Source: Macrothele yani
Taxonomy: Eukaryota; Arthropoda; Arachnida; Araneae; Macrothelidae
DNA length: 64,000 nt
NCBI GenBank assembly: GCA_039090855.1
Contig: CM077006.1
Coordinates: forward strand, 51,965,336 to 52,029,335
Direction: 5' to 3'
The notes under the pieces are model-generated. The model was not told the DNA's origin, searched no databases, and saw nothing but the letters and a program-made list of their open reading frames with translations. Position numbers and translations under genes: made by a program. This document shows positions 11,561-23,059 of this stretch, one piece after another; position 1 is the stretch's first letter; each line of letters opens with the position of its first letter.

Positions 11561-12515
11561 TAATGGATATTGTTTTACCCACCTTCATTCTGCTCCATGA
11601 TTCGTACGCTCCTTAAAAACCTTGAGAAGTCCTTGAAAAAAAAAGTGTTCATTTTCAAGTCCTTGAAAGTACTTGAACACGTTTATGTTTAAGACTCCGT
11701 AAATAGTACTTGAAGAAAATGTTTGTTTTGTTTTTTAAGTAATGATATGAAAGAGCATGTGTAAAATAATTGTTTGTGCTAAAAAGTTGTATAGGAAATT
11801 TCTTTGTAGTTCCGATGAAAAACACCAAGCTGATCAAATATCGCAGAACTTGATTTTGACTCGGGGGAGCTCATGGATAGCTGGTACCTTGCAGTGCCGT
11901 ATTTAGGGGGGGATGACCGAGCTACATCCCAGGGGGAAATTTTGAGTGGGCGAATTTTCCCACTGATCTGTGCAATTATACGACTGCAAAATCTGGTAAA
12001 AATCAAACAATTATTATTTTGCAGTACTATATTTATAGCCGAAAATTGAAAGAGAAGTCCTGTGGTATGCAGTTTGGGATTTCGTGCTCTTTATTTGAGA
12101 AGTGCTGTAGCTTGTCACCTCAGCCGAACACCCGTAGTTCATTTTTTTCCATTGCTAACAAAATTGCAGTATAGTGAATGGAGGGGAGGGGAGGGGAGTT
12201 GAGGGGGAGCAGGCAGAACAGGAGCATAGGCAGGAATCAGGTATGTCTTGTTGTAACTCATCATTGGAGAACTTCAATGAATTTCACTGAACTTCGAAAA
12301 GCACAATGAAAGGTAAGTTTGTCATTTTACCTTGCTGCATTACTAATTGACTGAGTGATTACGTTGCTTGTTTTAAATTTTATATGTTTGTCTTAAAATT
12401 TCGTAAATAATAAACCATAATAAAAATAAAGACGCTTTTTAAAGATTTTATCAAAATAAAATACAAAAATTTGATTTTTAAAGCACCCAAAAATTTCTAT
12501 CAAAATATCAATATA

Positions 12516-13851
12516 CGGGGTGTCCGAGAATTATTGGACACATTACAAAATTATATAAAACAAAACATTAAACAGATAGAAAGAAACTGACTGTACTAAC
12601 TTACAATGTAACTACGCAAGTTAATAAATTTCGATGTGAGATCCCCTGGTTGCTCGTAGTACGCCCAAGTGATAGTCGATTTCATGCCATGTATTGGCAA
12701 GCATTTGAGGAGTTATGGAATTAATAGCAGCTGTGATACGCTGCTTCAGTTCCGGCAAATCAGTACAAGGCGTCTGATAGACACGATCCTTCACATAACC
12801 CCCACATGAAATAATCCAATGGAGTTAGATCTGGAGAGCAAGGAGGCCACGGAATGCGACAACCACATGCAATCCATCTGTTGGGGAAATGCTCATTTAG
12901 GCACTTACTTACACACGTTGACCAATGCGGAGGCGTGCCATCTTGTTGGAAAAAGACGTCGTATCTTTTGATCTGGGGTGTAGCAAAATTTTCTAGCATA
13001 TCCAAGTAAATGTCACCTTTTATGGTTCTTTCGCAGAAGAAGAAAGGGCCAATCACTTCTCTTTTTGATAGGGCGCACCACACATTAACTTTTGTAGAAT
13101 CATGTTCCAGTTCAATAGCAGCATGAGGCGTACAGTGCCCCATATCCTACAGTTGTGATGATTCACAATACCTGATACATGAAATGTGGATTCATCACAA
13201 AAAATTACAGTACTGAGAAAGTTTTCGTCGTTTCCACTCTATTCAGCATATCCACAGCGAAATCGTATCGCAGAGTGTGATCATTTACATGCATCTTTTG
13301 TACTATTTGAATTTTATAAGCATGAAACTTTAATTTCTTGTGCAAGATATCGTGAACTGTCAATTTCGGAATGCACAGTTCTCTGCTTGCTGTACGAACG
13401 GATTTCCTGGGACTTCGTCGGAAACTTTCATTAACTTGGTCAACCGTCTCACCGCTGACGCTAGGCCTACCGGCTCCTCCACGATGTTCCACATTGCCAG
13501 TTTCTTTAAACTGTTTCATCCACCGCTTAATTGAATTTGTTGACAGAGGATTACAACCATACTCTAAACGGTACCGTCTTTTAACTTTAATGACAGACTT
13601 TAATTCTGCAAGCCATAACACACACATCGCCTTCTGCTGTACAGATGACATGACTACTGATTGCGCATTTCTCATACATTCCTCATCAGGCCACACCTAG
13701 CACCATCTATCGGATTTTGGGAATAGCAATTCTGCAAAACAAAAATATAGAAACCGTGTTAGTAATACGTGACATAGAAAAACAGACAATGTTCATAGTT
13801 TTTTTTTTTTACATAATTTTGTAATGTGTCCAATAATTATTTGACATCCTG
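12516..13851 (-). mobile_element. mariner-type element, DD41D (Visitor-like)
   Basis: Inverted ends of about 45 bp (gaattattggacacattaca inside both) are flanked by TA at 12514-12515 and 13852-13853. The interior is a broken transposase on the minus strand. It lies inside the hAT element at 11892-14127. Confidence 0.9.
12760..13696 (-). pseudogene. Broken DD41D mariner transposase
   Basis: The N-terminal piece (13696-13205) has a helix-turn-helix region with SIKRWMKQFKETGNVEHRGG and AGRPSVS, followed by a second helical block. The C-terminal piece (13143-12760) has FFQQDGTPPHW and WPPCSPDLTPLDYFMWG. Counting from the Asp of QQDG to the Asp of PLDYF gives 41 intervening residues, the DD41D spacing, not DD34D/E. 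Stops and a frameshift between the pieces, around 13150-13200, remove activity. DD(n)D transposases cut and paste DNA in the nucleus. Confidence 0.85.
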
Positions 13852-13888
13852 TATAAAAGAAAAATATTGAGTGGCAAAGGGATGGGAA

Positions 13889-14091
13889 GCCGCCTCAGTG
13901 GTGCAGTTGTCTAAGCGATGGCTTCTAATCATTCGTCCGAAAGGAGTCTAGATTCGAATCCCGGTGAGGCATGGCTCTACGGCACTGGCTCTCTCCCTTC
14001 CCTGCAACCAGTGGCCCTAAATTAGGGACGGGCGACTGCTTATAGTCCATTGAGTTGCTCACGGTGGTTGTTAAACTTCCAAACAAAAAAA
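13889..14091 (+). mobile_element. tRNA-derived SINE, copy 1
   Basis: The head starts gccgcctcagtggtgcagtt and has an A-box-like ggtgcagttgtctaagc and a B-box gattcgaatccc about 45 nt further on. The body contains cctaaattagggacgggcga, and the tail ends in an A run. The same family is at 57776-57914 and, in reverse, at 62794-63016. RNA polymerase III boxes and an A-rich tail define it as a tRNA-derived SINE. Confidence 0.85.
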
Positions 14092-14702
14092 GAGGTGGGG
14101 GGCAAATTTCATGTAAATCTGGCCCTGGTACCTTGGCTATGATATTGCTACAGAGTAAAACGTCAGCCATGAGAGTACAATAAGTGGAATGATGTATTCG
14201 CGAATCGTGATGGGCTTCTGTTGGCTGGTGTGTTAGGGACACATTCTTGCCAGAGGGTGAGTATGAAAATAATGTACCCTTTCAAAATATTCCACAAAAT
14301 AAAATCATTTTGGAAAATGCCAAAACAGAGGGGCAATTCAGAGTTAAAATAAGCCAACAGGGAGTGTCAGGGGATAACAGACAAGTCATTGAAGGAGTGC
14401 CCGCCCCAGCTAAGTTTAGCAGTTTAAACTTGCTAAAATACCTACTTCCTGACCGACCAACAGCACTCACACATGCTGATAGTTTGGATTTAAAAAGTCC
14501 TTGAATTTATTTTGCTTGAAAGAGTACGAACCTTGCAGTCATGTTTACAAGTATGCTCTCAGAGTTATAGAGTTTGATCCACGAAATAGCAGACAAGAGT
14601 AAAAATTAATAGGTGTGTAAAACATGATTGGTGAGCATTTAGAAAAAGACAGTTAAATTTTCAAGGTTACTTTACCATTATGTCTTAAAAGAATAGTGTT
14701 TA

Positions 14703-15122
14703 ATTGATGCATCCTTCCAGTTGTACATCTGGATCAGAGACATGGCGGACCTTAACTAAAAAAAGACTGTAGGCAGCCCGAAGAGGCATGGGGGATGCAT
14801 ACTTGGTGCAACCAACAAAGATAGCAAAATAAACTTGGGGATCAGGAAAATGACAAGAGTGGATGCCATCATGATCAAAGTGAAAATCCTCAACTGACAT
14901 TGCGGTGGACATGTTGCTAGAACTGGCTGTTGTTGGACGACTGAAATACTACATTGAATACCAATGGACAAGAAAAGACCCAAACCATGACCATGTGGGA
15001 GATGGGTGGATGAAAATCAAAAAGCATGCTATAGGGTGACATGGAAGGAGGGTTTCTCAAGACTGAGAATTGTGGAAGAGAATGGGAAAGACCTTTATCT
15101 GGCAGCAGATCAAGGATAATAA
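14703..15122 (+). mobile_element. RTE-like LINE fragment, 3' end (degraded)
   Basis: Aligned with 48525-48950, this has the same order of phrases: gatgcatcctt, ggaccttaactaaaa, catgggggatgcatacttgg, aaaatgacaagagtgga, catgtgggagatgggtgga. It corresponds to the conserved C-terminal region after the RT (MERCMLGV...RMTRVED type). It ends only 121 bp before the zinc-finger exon. Confidence 0.7.
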
Positions 15123-15243
15123 GTAAATGATTATTTTTTTTATTTGAAGATAATATCTTTCATTGATTTTTAATGCTCATGTTGAAATCTTACATACTTG
15201 TCATGTGTTTGTGCGTGTGTTATCAAGTCCTGTTTTTTAATAG

Positions 15244-15438
<195 letters not shown>

Positions 15439-15617
15439 TAAAGAAAAGTGTATTTTACTCACATGGCTGAAATTTAATTGAAAATATATATTTTTTTTTC
15501 TACCTTATTTCTAATGAACCATATTCTTACCGGAGTATGTGGTATGTGTACCAATTTCCAGAATGGGATTCAAAATAGTGTTCAGGAACTGTGAGTTTCT
15601 CAAATCTGCTCAACATA

Positions 15618-17049
15618 CACTGACGGAAAAAAAAAAAATCCCAACACCACGAAAAAATAGTTGTAGAGGAATGAAATGGCGGCAATACATTTGTATAGTT
15701 AACATATTTAATCGATTAAGGTTTCAAGAGCGCAGCTTATTGTAAGCGCAAGAAGAGCCATTTTATATGTGAAATGCTGGTACATTAATAACCGGTGTAA
15801 CCGCCAAAATGTTGAAAGCAAGCACGCAAACGTTCATGCATTGTGTCGTACAGGTGCTGGATGTCAGTTTGTGGGATGGAGTTCCATGCCTGTTGCACTT
15901 GGTTGGTCAATACAGGGACGGTTAATGCTGGTTGGGGGTGACGCTGGAGTTGTCGTCCAATGATGTCCCATATGTGTTCGATTGGAGAAAGATCTGGTGA
16001 TCTAGCAGGCCACGGCAACACGTTGACACTCTGTAGAGCATGTTGGGTTACAACAGCGGTATGCGGGCGAGCGTTATCCTGTTGGAAAACACCCCTGGAA
16101 TGCTGTTCATAAATGGCAGCACAACAGGTTGAATCACCAAACCGATGTACAACTGTGCCGTCAGGGTGCGTGGGATAGCCACGAGAGTGCTCCTGCTGTC
16201 ATAGGAAATTGCTCCCCAGACCATAACTCCAGGTGTAGGTCCAGTGTGTCTCGGCCGCAGACAGGTTGGTTGCAGGCGCTCACCTGGCTTCCTTCTAACC
16301 AACACACGGCCATCACTGGCACCCAGGCAGAACCGGCTTTCATCAGAAAATACAACAGATCTCCACTCCGTCCTCCAATGAGCTCTAGCGTGACACCACT
16401 GACGTCGCAAACGGCAGTGGTTTGGAGTAAGTGGAATGTATGCTACAGGGCGTCTGGCTCGGAGCTGTCCTTCAAGTAACCGATTTGTAACAGTTCGTTG
16501 TGTCACTGTGATGGCAACCGCAGCTCCAATTGCTGCCGCAGATGCGGTACAATGCGCCACAGCCATACGCCGTACACGGCGGTCTTCCCTCTCAGTAGTG
16601 CCACGCAGCCGGCCGGAACCCATTCTTCTTGAGGCAGTACCTTCCCTTGACCACCGCTGCCAACAATCATGCACAGTGACTACATTCCTGCCAAGTCATT
16701 CTGCAATATTGCGGAACGAAAATCCACCTTCTCGTAGCCGTATTACACAACCTTGTTCAAATCTCGTGAGCTGTTGATAATGGCTTGTTCGTCTTCTTAA
16801 AGGCATTATTGACTAGCATCAACACACTACGTCGAATCTCAACGATAACTAACGCTCACGAACGTTACAGCGCGTATTTACCGCAAACCTGCTTTGCATG
16901 TTCCGAGGGGTGCTACTAGCGCCACACGTATGCGCCGAGCGCGAAATTTGCATAGACGTCATCTTACAGATGTACTCTCACTGCCTACCAACTGTCGTTT
17001 ATCTAACACAACCCCTTCTTGGTGTTGGGATTTTTTTTTTCTGTCAGTG
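15618..17049 (-). mobile_element. Tc1 family B, copy 1
   Basis: The ends are inverted: left cactgacgg + A run + tcccaacacca; right ttggtgttggga + T run + ctgtcagtg. TA flanks both sides. The 1,432-bp length is usual for Tc1. A second copy in opposite orientation is at 50253-51681. It is inserted in the first visible intron of the GPATCH8-like gene, 230 bp after the zinc-finger exon. Confidence 0.93.
15785..16801 (-). pseudogene. Broken Tc1 transposase, family B
   Basis: The long piece (16674-16048) holds the second DNA-binding helix-turn-helix, then VVFSDESRFCLGASDGRV with the first catalytic Asp, then GVMVWGAISYDS. At MNSIPGVF the frame slips, and the expected QQDN motif (second Asp) is read in another frame. 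The C-terminal piece (16021-15785) restores LPWPARSPDLSPIEHIWDII with the catalytic Glu. The single base missing in a G run near 16092 is also missing in the copy at 50253. Confidence 0.88.
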
Positions 17050-17376
17050 TATGTTAATCCCAAAAATTCACACCTTGTTGAAGCAGATTACAGCTTCATT
17101 GGTTTTGATTTATTTTTACTTTATTTTCCTACTAAAAATTACATGAAGATGTGATGTGCCATTTTCCAGTTACCAAGTAGAACGAAAAGTCACCAGGTTC
17201 AATCAACCAAAATGAAATAACAAAAAAAAAAAAAAACCCAAATTTTATCTCATTTCACCTCATAGTACAAAGCTTCATAGCATTAAAAAAAGGGGGGGGC
17301 TAAAAAAAAGATGTTTTTGATTATTTGAAATAGCCTTTCATTTGGTGTGTGTGTGCCAGTTTTACCAATATATATA

Positions 17377-18905
17377 CACGCAAAAATTAAGGACGAGACA
17401 GTTTTTCGAATGTAACGCCTTGCAGAAGTGCTCCACATCGACTCAAATCATACCATAAGATCCCCAAGATGTAAAAATATGGGACAAGTGAGCAAAACCG
17501 TCCAAACAAGGAATCCAAAGGATACAAAGGCACTTTATTGAAAAGGTAGCTTCTAGCACAACTGGACAGAAGACAGAAATGTCCATGTGACAGGCGGCTG
17601 CCAAGAAAAATCCAGTCTTTAGTAGGTGATATGATCACCCCTGACTGCGTTGCAGAATTTACGTCTGTTGACGCTGAGAACGAGGTTCTCAAGGAGCTGT
17701 TGTGGCGTCGCGGCCCATTCCTCTTGTAGTTCCAATCGCAGCTGCGGAATTGTTGCTGGCGGCTGGTGGCATGCTGCCAAGCATCTCCCTAGAAGGTCCC
17801 ACATGTGTTCGATTGGATTTAGGTCCGGGGACCTTGCGTGCCAATCCATGCGGTGAATATCTTCACTCTCCAACAGCTCTGCGACAGCCACTGTACGATG
17901 AGGTGTAGCATTGTCGTCCATGAAGAGGAACTCAGGACCCACAGCACCTTTAAACAGACGCACGTGAGGCAGGAGAACCTCGGTACAATAGCGGACACCA
18001 GTGACTGAACCTCCTTGGAAGATGTGGAGGTCAGTACGGCTACCAAACAGGATACCGCCCCAAACGAGAACTCCGCCACTTCCAAACCGGTCCCTTTCGA
18101 CAATGTTGTGGGTGTGATTGCATGTGTTCCCTGCTCTCTCCAGATGTGTATACATCCAGAAAAGCTCGTCAGACTAAATCGGCTCTCATCCGTAAAGAGA
18201 ACTCAACCCCATTGCTGATGTGTCCAGTTCTTGTGTTCCTTGCACCACAGAAACCACTGTCTCTGATGAGCAGGCGTTAATGACACACACCGTACTGGTC
18301 GTCGTGCAAATAGACCACCTTTGTGCAGCCTCCTGGCCATGGTAAAACGCGATAACGGACGTCCAGTTGTCTGTTGCATGTGCCTTGCGATTTCTCCCGC
18401 TGTCTGCCGTCAGTCTCTTTTCACCTGTAGGACAATATACCGGTCGTCCGCCGCCGTGGTTGCTCGTGGACGACCACTTCTAAACTCTTGGACAGCTGTT
18501 CCTGTTGTTTGAACGATGTTGTGTGCGACCCCGAACTCCTCGGCCACACTAGTCACTCTTCGACCTTCTTTGAACTTCCCAATGACGCGACTTCGGGTAA
18601 AGTCATCCAGATGTCGTCTACTGGATTGCCTGTTGGCCATATCACATGGTGGCAGCAACTCGACGTCGTTCAAAACGATGTACACCGTGCAGTAGCTTTC
18701 ACCGAATTGCTCAGCATACACCGCCCGTGTGTTTTATATCCTTCCGAAACTACCCCCCCCCCCCCCGTCATGCTGTATATATGCGCATGCCCTACCGTAC
18801 CGGACTCTAGTCTTATTTCCTGAGTGGTCTTTCAGTCCGTTTTGCCAGCTCGTTCTGCTGTTATGCTAAATTCTACTCTTTGTCCTTAATTTTTGCACAT
18901 CCGTG
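17377..18905 (-). mobile_element. Tc1 family C element
   Basis: The inverted ends carry gcaaaaattaaggac on both sides, with TA/ATA repeats at each flank. The right end abuts a (TA)n run and then the next Tc1 at 18926. The interior is a minus-strand DD34E transposase relic. Confidence 0.88.
17619..18721 (-). pseudogene. Broken Tc1 transposase (DD34E), family C
   Basis: The N-terminal piece (18721-18410) has the paired-like DNA-binding domain: DDFTRSRVIGKFKEGRRVTS, then SVAEEFGVAH. The C-terminal piece (18155-17619) has GVLVWGGILFGSRTDLH, then FMDDNATPHR and ARSPDLNPIEHMWDLLGR. The Asp of DDNA and the Glu of PIEH are separated by 34 residues. The middle, with the first Asp, lies between the two pieces and is frameshifted. 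Confidence 0.88.
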
Positions 18906-18906
18906 T

Positions 18907-18927
18907 ATATATATATATATATATATG
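18907..18927. repeat. (TA)n microsatellite between two Tc1 elements
   Basis: About ten TA units separate two unrelated Tc1 insertions. Tc1 elements target TA, so the repeat probably served as a landing site for both, or grew from duplicated TAs. Confidence 0.8.
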
Positions 18928-20177
18928 CACTATATTGACAAAAGTCACCGGACACCCCTTCAAAACCAAATGAATGGATCCGCTGTGTTGTTAAGATGTG
19001 CGGTACAGCTGCAAACAGTACAAAAACAAGCCTGCAGCTGATCTCGATCATATCGCACTGTGAGGCTGAGTGAAAATGTCACAGTGGGAGAGAACTGACT
19101 TTGAGAATGGAAAGATTGTTGGGTGTTATATTAGTGGGGGTGTCCATAAGAAAAACCGAGAGGCGTTTAAACATACCCAAGTCAACTGTTTTGGATGTAT
19201 TCAAAGTGGAAGACACATGGCCTGCCTAAAGCAGCAAAACGTACCGGCAGACCAAAGAAAATCAGTGATAGAGGACGTCGATGCCTCAGGAGAGTCGTTA
19301 CAGCTAATCGACAGAGTATTGCACAAGACCTCAGTGTACAGGTGAGTAAAAATGCTGGAGCCTCAGTATGTACATGTACCATTCGCAGAAAACTTCATTC
19401 CATGTGTTACCGTGTTCATGCGTCTGCTCATAAGCCTTTCATCTCCACTTGGAATGCTACTTGTCGTTTAGCATGGTGTAAAGAACATTTATCGTGGACC
19501 GTAGATAAATGGAAACTGGTCCTGTGGACTGATGAATCCAGATACACCATCTATCAGTCTGATGGCTGTGTGTGGGTATGGTGGCAAGCTGGGAGAACGC
19601 TATTTACCACATTGTACTGTTCCTACGGTCAAGTTTGGAACTGACAGTGTACTCGTGTCACAGAGTGTTTTTCGTGGTATGGTCCCGGCCCATTGCTTAC
19701 CGTGGACACCTCTGTTAACTAGCTTGTCTACCTCGATATTCTGGACAATTATGCCCTACTGACTGTGGCAATACTATGGAACCGAGCCTTGTTGGTACCA
19801 GCAGGATAATGCACTGAGCCATAAATCAAGGACCGTTGTGGCATGGTTTGACGATAATTCTGTATCATGCGTTAACTGGCCAGCATAGAGCCCTTATCTT
19901 AATCCCATAGTGCACCTATGGGATGAATTAAAACGCCGCATAAGAAGTTTGGAACCAGGACCTTGTATTAAGCAACACAGTTAGCTAGCGGCAGCATTAT
20001 GTACTGAATGGAAATGCATACCTATCGCTGTGTTCCAAAACCTTGTCGAAAGCATGTCTCGAAGGGTCAGTTCATGCATTAAGGCCAAAAGTGGACGGAC
20101 ACGTACTAATGTATGTCAATAAATGTTATGTTGTGTTTTTCTTCTTGGTGTCCGGTGACTTTTGCCAATATAGTGTA
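18926..20177 (+). mobile_element. Tc1 family D element
   Basis: The left end cactatattgacaaaagtca and the complement of the right end cactatattggcaaaagtca are nearly identical, and both continue as ccggacacc. Broken Tc1 transposase frames lie inside. A strongly decayed relative is at 32509-33265 on the minus strand. Confidence 0.9.
19076..20080 (+). pseudogene. Broken Tc1 transposase, family D
   Basis: One frame starts MSQWERTDFENGKIVGCYIS, a typical Tc1 N-terminus. A second frame (19195-19644) gives RTGRPKKISDRGRRCLRRVV, then WKLVLWTDESRYTIYQSDGC with the first Asp. A third gives GERYLPHCTVPTVKFG. Later the nucleotides for QQDNA-like and LNPI..LWDELKRR are recognisable near 19800 and 19925, with stops between. 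It is inactive. Confidence 0.85.
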
Positions 20178-20715
20178 TATAAACATGGAGAGATGCATGC
20201 TTGGTGTAACCAGGAGATATAAGATGAACTCATGGATAAAGAAACTGACTAGAGTGGAAGCCATCGTTATCAAAATAAAATTCTCTGAAATGTTAATTTA
20301 CACAGCAATCAGACATCTCTGAATTCACTGTATTTTTACTGTTCTCATGTAATATCAATCACTCAGAAAACTTGAAAATAAAAATTTCATCGCTGTGGAG
20401 CGAGAACAGTAATTCAGTTCCAGGGCAATAAGTTTTCTGAGTGATTAATTTTATGTGTGAATAGTAAAAATACAGTCAATTCAGAGATGCCTGATTGCTG
20501 TGTTAATTATCATGACATTTTGGCCAAATATTATGAAATGGCAATGAGCTGAACATGTTGCCAGAAGAACGGACTACCGATGGACAACCGGAATTCTAGA
20601 CTGGATTCCAAGGGGCAGGAGAAAAGACCAAGAAGACCACATGGGAGATGGGTGGATGAAATTCGAAAGCATGCAGGAGTGGCATGGAGGAGACAGACAA
20701 AACTTGTGTGTGATA
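20178..20715 (+). mobile_element. RTE-like LINE fragment, 3' end, interrupted by a MITE
   Basis: It carries the phrases atggagagatgcatgcttgg, then, after the insertion, ccagaagaacggactaccga and gattccaaggggcaggagaa, in the same order as 48620-48900. The insertion at 20293-20533 splits tgaaatg|gcaatg, which is contiguous in the copy at 48717. Confidence 0.8.
20293..20533. mobile_element. Foldback MITE with 7-bp target duplication (241 bp)
   Basis: TGAAATG flanks it at 20286-20292 and 20534-20540. The first 50 bp (ttaatttacacagcaatcag...) and the last 60 bp are inverted repeats. The centre (about 20388-20432, ctgtggagcgagaacagtaa) resembles a decayed tRNA-like body. The same arms occur at 63065-63263 and 63502-63592. 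Confidence 0.8.
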
Positions 20716-20989
20716 TTTTTTATTTAGCTAAAAATGCAAAAAAACAATGGTATTTTCAGCATTTTTCTTAACCACAAGGAGAAGCTAAAACAGGCATATC
20801 TTCATTGCTTATGCTGGCCTACTGATTTATCAGTTTTTTTAAAATGTGAGAGGTGCGGTAATTTTTTCTATTTTTTCTGCTGCTTTATTTTAGAATCTTC
20901 AACATGGCATTATTGTAAAATACAGATCTTTGGTTATACACTGAAGTAGCAAATTATTAGAAACACCGACCTCTGACCTAGTAACCACA

Positions 20990-22900
20990 CATTAGATTCT
21001 TTCGTGGATTAGAGGAATTCCACGTTTTTCGTCATCATTTAAAATTTCTCAAGATTGATGCAAAACTGAAGAAAAATTTTAAGGGGAATTATTGGGCAAG
21101 GGTGTTGTCCTTTTCTGTTAGGGGACAGTATTTTGTCTTTCAAAACTATTAAAAATGGAAGTTGAACAGAGTGAAGGTTTTTCCAGTAACCGTAATTTCT
21201 TTTTCTTGTGATGTTGCCTCAATCTAGTACTGTTGCTAAATATAATTTTATTGCATAATATTTCAGCTTGAAATTGTAGGAAAGAATTTCTGCAAACAGA
21301 AGCTAGACTGCACAAAAAAATTTTCTGTGATCGTCTGGCAAGAGGTCCACTATTTCAAAGAATTTCACTCTTTTTTCCATCATATCAGTTATTCTTGAAA
21401 TTGATGCCTAACTGAACAGAAATGGGGGTTGACGAGTGTGTGTATGGGGGAGGCATTTCTTTCTAAGGATGGAATTTTGTCTTTCAAAACTATTAAAAAT
21501 GGAAGTTGAACAGAGTGAAGGTTTTTCCAGTAACTGTAATTTCTTTTTCTTGTGATGTTGCCTCAATCTAGTACTGTTGCTAAATATAATTTTATTGCAT
21601 AATATTTCAGCTTGAAATTGTAGGAAAGAATTTCTGCAAACAGAAGCTAGACTGCACAAAAAAATTTTCTGTGATCGTCTGGCAAGAGGTCCACTATTTC
21701 AAAGAATTTCACTCTTTTTTCCATCATATCAGTTATTCTTGAAATTGATGCCTAACTGAACAGAAATGGGGGGTTGACGAGTGTGTGTATGGGGGAGGCA
21801 TTTCTTTCTAAGGATGGAATTTTGTCTTTCAAAACTATTAAAAATGGAAGTTGAACAGAGTGAAGGTTTTTCCAGTAACTGTAATTTCTTTTTCTTGTGA
21901 TGTTGCCTCAATCTAGTACTGTTGCTAAATATAATTTTATTGCATAATATTTCAGCTTGAAATTGTAGGAAAGAATTTCTGCAAACAGAAGCTAGACTGC
22001 ACAAAAAAATTTTCTGTGATCGTCTGGCAAGAGGTCCACTATTTCAAAGAATTTCACTCTTTTTTCCATCATATCAGTTATTCTTGAGATTGATGCCTAA
22101 CTGAACAGAAATGGGGGGTTGATGATTGTGTGTATGAGGGAGGCATTTCTTTCTAAGGATGTAATTCTGTCTTTCAAAACTTTCGAGAATGGAAGTGAGA
22201 TGGAGTGAAGATTTTTTTTGTATTCATAATTTGTTTTCTTGCAATGTTTCCTCTGTCTGGTATTGTTGTAGTTAAATATCATTTTATTCCGTAAGTATTT
22301 GCATTTCAATTTGAAAAATGGAAGAAATTTTTCTGAAAATAAAAGTCAGATGAAGCAAAGATATCTGTCTAATCATTATTTTTTTCTCTCTGATGTTTCC
22401 TCTATCCTGTGTTGTTAACCCCCCCCCATAAATGTTTGCATGTAAGTATGTAAAAGAGGGGCAAATATCTGAAAACAGAAGTGACAAAGTTGGAAAATTT
22501 GTAAGAAGTGATGCATGCTGTTCAAAAGCATATATATTCTCAAAGTTACACCACTTATCTAAAACAGTGAAAGTTTTGTATGAATATATGGTTTTCAGGC
22601 TGAAAGTCTTTTCAGCATTATATAATAGACGAAAATTGTGATCTGAGGAGCGCATAAAAAATTGAAAGAAACATGACAATGAAGAAACGTGATGTGAAAG
22701 ATATTAGCAGAAAGAAAAATTAAGCAGTAGATGCTGTAAAGTTGCAGAGTCAGCAAAAGACAAATACTGCTATGGAACTGGCTGAGAAGAAAGCAAGGCT
22801 TGCTTGCTAGAGGAAACTTAAGCTGTTTAGAGCAAATGGTAAAGCATTGAATACCATCATAGTGACAGAGTGAAGCTTCAACACAGATAAGATTTGCTGT
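20990..22900. repeat. Dispersed repeat, copy 3, expanded into a tandem array
   Basis: This is the same family as 5770-6840 and 10265-11340. Its centre has been amplified as the 345-bp array annotated separately. Short minus-strand ORFs starting MCSLASVCRNS repeat only because the DNA repeats; they have no other sign of coding. Confidence 0.65.
21137..22185. repeat. Tandem array, about 345-bp unit, three near-identical copies
   Basis: The phrase aatggaagttgaacagagtg falls at about 21155, 21499 and 21844, giving periods of 344 and 345 bp. A diverged fourth unit starts near 22191. Copies 2 and 3 differ at only a few sites, mainly one extra G in a G run. This implies recent duplication. Confidence 0.9.
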
Positions 22901-23059
22901 GCAAATTTCAGAGTTGATGAACACAGGAGAGCACAGAAATCTGGAAACACACAATGAAATTGTTGCAAATGGTATATTACATGCAATGGAATTTTCTTAT
23001 ATAGCACACATTATAAAATATGTAGTGTTAACAAATATTTCCTTTATGGTTTGGAATTA

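Larger units (their letters stand above)
11892..14127. mobile_element. Non-autonomous hAT element with perfect 8-bp target duplication
   Basis: GTACCTTG occurs at 11884-11891 and again at 14128-14135. Between them the termini are inverted: left cagtgccgtattta, right (complement) cagggccagattta. An 8-bp duplication and CAG...CTG ends are the hAT signature. The uninterrupted family A copies have a single GTACCTTG-like site here. No transposase was seen. A DD41D mariner and a SINE have since inserted inside it. Confidence 0.88.
11596..14535. mobile_element. TIR repeat family A (copy 1), split by a hAT insertion
   Basis: The outer parts, 11596-11891 and 14128-14535, match the contiguous repeats at 35122-35911 and 52483-53287. 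The ends carry an inverted motif like gattcgtacgctccttaaaa and its complement near cgaaccttg, followed by runs of tccttgaa-type phrases. There is no coding capacity. The family is about 0.8 kb when uninterrupted. Its uninterrupted relatives prove that 11892-14127 is an insertion. Confidence 0.75.

Noticed and set aside
1..15243. Search for the G-patch exon expected upstream of the zinc-finger exon
   Set aside because: By eye I found no GWxxGxGLG-type coding stretch with splice sites. It is probably upstream of the window or too diverged to see.
21118..22004. Three minus-strand ORFs beginning with the same MCSLASVCRNS peptide
   Set aside because: They repeat because the 345-bp DNA unit repeats. 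There is no family match or coding bias, and the diverged sister repeats do not keep the frame.
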